Assembly: GCA_964439435.1 (NCBI GenBank)
Contig: CAYTOF010000076.1
Span: 1-9,626 of the forward strand
Direction: 5' to 3'
Length of the DNA stretch: 9,626 nt
Origin: CAYTOF01 sp964439435
GTDB lineage: Bacteria; Bacillota; Clostridia; Oscillospirales; QAMX01
Shown piece after piece: positions 6,146-9,626 of this stretch. How positions within the stretch are numbered: position 1 is the stretch's first letter; each line of letters opens with the position of its first letter. The translations under genes were made by a program, and so were the position numbers. A model generated the notes under the pieces. That model was not told the origin of the DNA, did no database searches, and saw nothing but the letters and a program-made list of their open reading frames with translations.

Positions 6146-7334
6146 TTGAGATCACCTCTATAATAATATCGACAGCCTTTGAAAGCACATCCCACGGGAT
6201 GTTCAGCGAGGGCAAAAGACGCAGCTTTGATTTCGCCGAAAGGGCAAGCACTCCCCTCTCCCTGAGCTCCTTCAAAACATCGCCCACAGGTCTTTTTGTT
6301 TCGATTCCGAGCATGAGCCCGCGCCCCGACACGGATAAAGTACCGCTTGCGGACTCAAGCTTTGAAATTATATACTGTCCTTTTTTGCCGACATCGTCCA
6401 TAAACTCATCTGTTGTGCGGGACAATATGTTCAGCGCCCCTGCCGTTACGGCGGGATTTGCGCCAAAAGTGGAGCCGTGCAATCCCGGTGTCAGCACATC
6501 TTTGGTCTTTTCTCCAAAAAGTGCGGCGCCTATGGGGAGGCCTCCCCCAAGCCCTTTTGCGCTTGTCACGATGTCCGGTTTTAAACCAAGTCCCTGATAT
6601 GAAAAATATGTCCCCGTTCTGCCGCCGCCCGTCTGCACCTCGTCTATGAGCATGAGCACATCGTTTTGTGCGCAGAGCTTTGCCGCCGTGTCCAAAAAAG
6701 CTTGCGGCATGCAATTTACACCGCCCTCACCTTGAATTGTCTCAAACATCAGGGCACATACATTCTTTTGAGATAGCAGGCGTTCAAGATCTGCCGTGTT
6801 CGCGGCGTCGACATATTCAAATCCTTCCGTGAAGGGCATAAAGTGCTCATGAAAACCCGGCTGCGCCGTAGCTGCGAGGGTGGTTATTGTCCTGCCGTGA
6901 AACCCGCCACTTACCGTGACAATCGTGTGGCGGCCTTCGCCATATGTGTCGCGGGAGTATTTGCGTGCGGTCTTTATGGCGCATTCATTGGCTTCCGCTC
7001 CCGAATTTGCAAAAAAGACTCGGCTCATGCCGGCTTTTTCACAGAGAGCTTCCGCAAGGAGGGTGGAGGGCTCCGTGTAATACAGATTCGAAACATGCTG
7101 CAGTTGCCCAAGTTGAGCGGAAACGACACTTGCCCACTCCTCATCACACAGGCCAAAGGGATTGACAGCAATGCCGCTGCCAAGGTCGATATACTCTTTT
7201 CCGCCTTCATCCCAAACAAGGGAGCCCTTGCCTTTGGTGAGCACAATGGGAAAACGGGCATACGTATTTGCTATATACCGCAGATCCAATTCTTTTATAT
7301 TGGCTTTTACGGGAGCCGTTGTTTCTGTTTCCAT
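6129..7334 (-). CDS. argD: Acetylornithine aminotransferase
   Basis: ArgD is a class III PLP aminotransferase that converts N-acetylglutamate semialdehyde to N-acetylornithine with glutamate as amino donor; family members often also act in lysine synthesis on succinyl-diaminopimelate. The 401-residue protein has NSGAEANECAIKTARKY (about 110-126), SGGFHGRT (142-149), FETIQGEGG (197-205), the PLP-ring Asp in DEVQTGGGRTG (Asp231) and the Schiff-base Lys in TSAKGLGGGLPIGA (Lys260), then GLHGSTFGANP. The ATG is fixed by AGGAGG (7341-7346) six bases upstream, just before the argB stop. The gene is 12 bases from argB and overlaps argF. It is complete, with no odd features. A role in both arginine and lysine synthesis would fit the DapF module of the same operon, but this is inference. 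Confidence 0.95.
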   Translation of the reverse strand: METETTAPVKANIKELDLRYIANTYARFPIVLTKGKGSLVWDEGGKEYIDLGSGIAVNPFGLCDEEWASVVSAQLGQLQHVSNLYYTEPSTLLAEALCEKAGMSRVFFANSGAEANECAIKTARKYSRDTYGEGRHTIVTVSGGFHGRTITTLAATAQPGFHEHFMPFTEGFEYVDAANTADLERLLSQKNVCALMFETIQGEGGVNCMPQAFLDTAAKLCAQNDVLMLIDEVQTGGGRTGTYFSYQGLGLKPDIVTSAKGLGGGLPIGAALFGEKTKDVLTPGLHGSTFGANPAVTAGALNILSRTTDEFMDDVGKKGQYIISKLESASGTLSVSGRGLMLGIETKRPVGDVLKELRERGVLALSAKSKLRLLPSLNIPWDVLSKAVDIIIEVISNETSA

Positions 7335-7346
7335 TTTTGTCCTCCT

Positions 7347-8198
7347 CTACACAAACATCGTGCCGACGCCTTCGTCTGTCAAAACCTCAATCAGAAGGGA
7401 GTGAGGGATTCGGCCGTCAATGATGAAGACCTTTTTCACTCCGCGCCTGATGGCCTCAATACAGCAGGCAACCTTTGGTATCATCCCTCCTGAGATGATG
7501 CCGTCTCTCATGAGCTGCGGCGCTTCGGACACATTTATCTCAGGGATGAGGGAGTTTTCGTCTTCTTTGTCTTTGAGTATGCCCACGGTGTCTGTCATGG
7601 AAATCATGCTCTCGGCTTTCAGCGCCGCGGCTATTCTGGCAGCGGCTGTGTCGGCATTGATGTTGTAGACATTGCCCTCATCGTCACAGCCCACTGTGGC
7701 TATGACCGGAATATACCCGCACTCGAGCACATCCAAAATAGGAGCGGGGTTGACATTGACAATCTCTCCCACAAAACCAAGCCTTTTATCGGCGGGTTTT
7801 GCCTTGATCATGCCGCCGTCCAACCCGCAAAGACCCATCGCGCTTCCGCCTATGGAACCGATGATGCCGACCAGGTTTTTATTTATTTTCCCGGCCAATA
7901 CGCTGAGCACGACCTGTGCTGTCTCCGCATCTGTCACTCGCAATCCGTCCACAAATTCGCTTTTTTTGCCCATCATTGTCAGAGCCTGGGTGATCTCAGG
8001 CCCGCCTCCATGGACAAGCACAACCTTGATGCCGATGAGGGAGAGCAATACCAGATCCCCCATGACTGCTTTTTTAAGCTCATCGCTCGTCATGGCATTT
8101 CCGCCGTATTTGACCACAATGATCTTGTTGTTGTATTTCTGTATATAGGGTAGCGCGCGTATTAAAACATCTGCACGCGAAGCGTTTGAAAGTGTCAT
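7347..8198 (-). CDS. argB: Acetylglutamate kinase
   Basis: ArgB phosphorylates N-acetylglutamate, the usual control step of the cyclic arginine pathway. The 283 residues show the amino-acid-kinase fold: KYGGNAM near residue 30, VLVHGGGPEIT, the substrate-binding region NINADTAAARIAAAL, the MTDTVGIL strand and the C-terminal TDEGVGTMF. A helix of about 20 residues ahead of the kinase core (RADVLIRALPYIQKY) resembles the N-terminal helix found in arginine-inhibited hexameric enzymes, so feedback inhibition by arginine is plausible. ATG 8198 is chosen because GGAGGGG (8208-8202) lies directly upstream; an in-frame TTG at 8213 would put that ribosome site inside the gene. The gene is 16 bases from argJ and 12 from argD. 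It is complete. Confidence 0.96.
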   Translation of the reverse strand: MTLSNASRADVLIRALPYIQKYNNKIIVVKYGGNAMTSDELKKAVMGDLVLLSLIGIKVVLVHGGGPEITQALTMMGKKSEFVDGLRVTDAETAQVVLSVLAGKINKNLVGIIGSIGGSAMGLCGLDGGMIKAKPADKRLGFVGEIVNVNPAPILDVLECGYIPVIATVGCDDEGNVYNINADTAAARIAAALKAESMISMTDTVGILKDKEDENSLIPEINVSEAPQLMRDGIISGGMIPKVACCIEAIRRGVKKVFIIDGRIPHSLLIEVLTDEGVGTMFV

Positions 8199-8201
8199 CT
8201 T

Positions 8202-8208
8202 CCCCTCC
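8202..8208 (-). promoter_or_regulatory. Shine-Dalgarno that sets the argB start
   Basis: GGAGGGG on the - strand precedes ATG 8198 and falls inside the 16-base argJ-argB gap. It rules against the in-frame TTG at 8213. Confidence 0.75.
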
Positions 8209-8214
8209 GACAAT

Positions 8215-9435
8215 CTATGTTCTGTAGCTTCCGTTTATGCGCACATAGTCGCATGTCAGGTCGCATCCATATGCCCTTGCTTCACAAAGGCCGTCTTTTA
8301 AATCCACATCTATCAATATCTCATCTTCAGCTAGTACCTTTGCCGCCTCTTCCTCAGAAAAGGGTATACCGCGACCGTCCATGCACAATTTCACAAAGCC
8401 AGCACTCGAGACAAAACTCACATCGATCTTGTTCACATCCAGTTCCGCCCCGCTGTATCCGAGGGCACAGAGCACCCTGCCCCAGTTGGCATCTTCCCCT
8501 CCTATGGCCGCCTTGACAAGACTTGAGGAGATGACGGCCTTTGCAGCCGCCCTGGCAACTGATTTATCAGGAGCATTTTTTACGGCACATTCCAACTTTT
8601 TGGATGCCCCTTCGCCATCTTTGGCGATAAGCCGACAGAGCCGTGTTGTGACTTTTTGCAATGCCGAGGCAAAAATGTCAAAATCATCGCCGTATGTGAC
8701 AATCTCTTTGTTGCCTGCGGCTCCGTTTGCCATGATGCTCACCATGTCGTTGGTAGAGGTGTCACCGTCTATGCTCAGCATGTTGAAGCTGTCCGCAATA
8801 TCCTCTATGAGCGCCTTGCGGAGCATCTCCGGGGTGATGGCGATGTCGCAGGTTATGAAGCACAGCATGGTGGCCATATTGGGGTGTATCATCCCCGAGC
8901 CCTTCGCCATCCCGCCGACAAAGCATTCTTTTCCGTCTATTTCAAAGCGCACTTCCGCCTGCTTTATGATTGTGTCCGTTGTCATGATGCCAAGGGCGGC
9001 GGAGGTGGCATGTTCCGCCGTGTTCCCAAGCCCTTCCACTAACTGCGGCAGTCCCATTTTTATGGGTTCGGGATTCAGCGGTTGACCTATGACACCCGTC
9101 GAAGCGACAATGACATCTTTTGAATCTATACCGAGGTTTAAAGCTGTCGTTTCACACATGGCACGTGCTACAAGTGCCCCGTCGCTGTTGCAGGTGTTGG
9201 CATTGCCGCTGTTGCAGATAACCGCTCGGGCACGCCCGTTTTTCAAGTTTTCCATTGTCAGCAGGATCGGCGCGCCTTTTACAAGGTTTTGGGTGTATAC
9301 TGCCGCTGCGGCGGCCTCTCTGTCACTGAAAATAAGCGACAGATCAAGTTTTTCTTTGTTTTTTCTGATGCCGCAGTGTATACCATTGGCCAAAAAGCCC
9401 TTCGGGGCGCATACACCGGATTTTGTATACTCCAT
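8215..9435 (-). CDS. argJ: Glutamate N-acetyltransferase / ornithine acetyltransferase
   Basis: ArgJ moves the acetyl group from N-acetylornithine to glutamate, releasing ornithine and renewing N-acetylglutamate; many members can also acetylate glutamate from acetyl-CoA. The 406-residue precursor matures by self-cleavage before the Thr in KGSGMIHPNMATML, here between Ala188 and Thr189, giving alpha and beta chains. Other family marks are NSGNANTC (75-82), ASTGVIG (111-117), DGDTSTND, GEDANWGRV and the C-terminal YVRINGSYRT. The ATG is preceded by AGAAGGG at a good distance and lies 21 bases after the argC stop. Presence of argJ, with no argA or argE in the window, points to the cyclic, acetyl-recycling pathway. 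Whether this copy is mono- or bifunctional cannot be read from the sequence. Confidence 0.96.
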   Translation of the reverse strand: MEYTKSGVCAPKGFLANGIHCGIRKNKEKLDLSLIFSDREAAAAAVYTQNLVKGAPILLTMENLKNGRARAVICNSGNANTCNSDGALVARAMCETTALNLGIDSKDVIVASTGVIGQPLNPEPIKMGLPQLVEGLGNTAEHATSAALGIMTTDTIIKQAEVRFEIDGKECFVGGMAKGSGMIHPNMATMLCFITCDIAITPEMLRKALIEDIADSFNMLSIDGDTSTNDMVSIMANGAAGNKEIVTYGDDFDIFASALQKVTTRLCRLIAKDGEGASKKLECAVKNAPDKSVARAAAKAVISSSLVKAAIGGEDANWGRVLCALGYSGAELDVNKIDVSFVSSAGFVKLCMDGRGIPFSEEEAAKVLAEDEILIDVDLKDGLCEARAYGCDLTCDYVRINGSYRT

Positions 9436-9456
9436 CCTCTGCCCTTCTTTCCTTTT

Positions 9457-9626
9457 TTATACTGCAAGGCTTTGCAACTCATCAAAGCCCATCATAATAT
9501 TCATACATTGAACGGCAGCGCCCGAGGCGCCTTTGCCTAAATTGTCAAATCTCGCATGCACCGTCAGCCTGTCTCCTTTGCCGGCGGATTGCGGCTTCTA
9601 TCTTGGTTCGGGCCTTGGCGGTTGTA
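9457..9626 (-). pseudogene. argC: N-acetyl-gamma-glutamyl-phosphate reductase, 3' end only, apparent frameshift
   Basis: ArgC reduces acetylglutamyl phosphate to the semialdehyde with NADPH. The - strand from about 9590 down to the TAA at 9459-9457 encodes the typical C-terminus: GDRLTVHARFDNLGKGASG, then AAVQCMNIMMGFDE. The NLGKGASGAAVQ form recalls the shorter type-2 ArgC more than the NLVKGASGQAVQ form of the common type. Going upstream, this frame meets a TAG at 9600-9598. The frame one base over is open to the window edge and reads TKIEAA just before the break, which could fit the N-R-x-E-x-x strand that precedes this region in the family. One extra or missing base near 9588-9591 would restore the protein. 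It may be a real lesion or an error near the edge of the sequence; the rest of the gene lies outside. Confidence 0.75.

Noticed and set aside
6843..7493. 216-codon + strand reading frame opposite argD and argB
   Set aside because: It runs across the ends of two real genes and their gap, has no plausible ribosome site role and no recognisable motif; treated as chance.
8199..8213. TTG 8213 as the argB start
   Set aside because: GGAGGGG lies between this TTG and ATG 8198, so it serves the ATG.
1..9626. CRISPR array, tRNA, rRNA or riboswitch
   Set aside because: No regularly spaced direct repeats, tRNA-like or rRNA-like stretches, or leader-type structures were seen; the operon leader lies outside the window.

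Overview
The window suggests a Gram-positive anaerobe of the class Clostridia. The coding DNA is of roughly balanced GC, ribosome sites are strong and purine-rich (AGGAGG, GGAGGGG, AGAGGTGAT), and an arg cluster in the order argC-argJ-argB-argD-argF-car fits Firmicutes. This placement is inference from style and gene order; no rRNA or other marker gene is present.

Layout. Bases 1-376 are debris of insertion sequences on the + strand. A fragment of an IS5-type transposase gene (1-53) is cut at position 54 by the left end of an IS3-family element, whose orfA (119-376) is itself cut short. Fused to it is an AT-rich, TTG-started short reading frame (373-588), probably the 5' part of an unrelated gene. 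A GC-rich foldable segment (592-640), followed on the - strand by T5, probably ends the arginine operon.

Everything from 676 to 9626 is one closely packed operon on the - strand, read from right to left: argC (3' end only), argJ, argB, argD, argF, a truncated carA, and a single reading frame carrying carB and dapF. Gaps are 12-41 bases, argD and argF overlap by 17 bases, and only the carA-carB gap is longer (83 bases). The enzymes make N-acetylglutamate and recycle its acetyl group (ArgJ), phosphorylate it (ArgB), reduce it (ArgC), transaminate it (ArgD) and yield ornithine (ArgJ). Ornithine is then carbamoylated to citrulline (ArgF) with carbamoyl phosphate from CarAB. argG and argH are not here.

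Three things stand out. (1) CarB is fused in frame to a complete diaminopimelate epimerase (DapF), joining carbamoyl phosphate synthesis to the lysine/peptidoglycan pathway in one 1342-residue protein. (2) The DapF part has Ala where the first catalytic Cys is expected, while the second is kept. (3) carA keeps only its N-terminal third; the whole glutaminase domain is missing, so this locus cannot encode a normal glutamine-dependent synthetase. Either another carA serves the cell, or CarB here uses free ammonia, or the gene has decayed. The argC fragment at the right edge also seems to contain a frameshift. The promoter of the operon lies outside the window.
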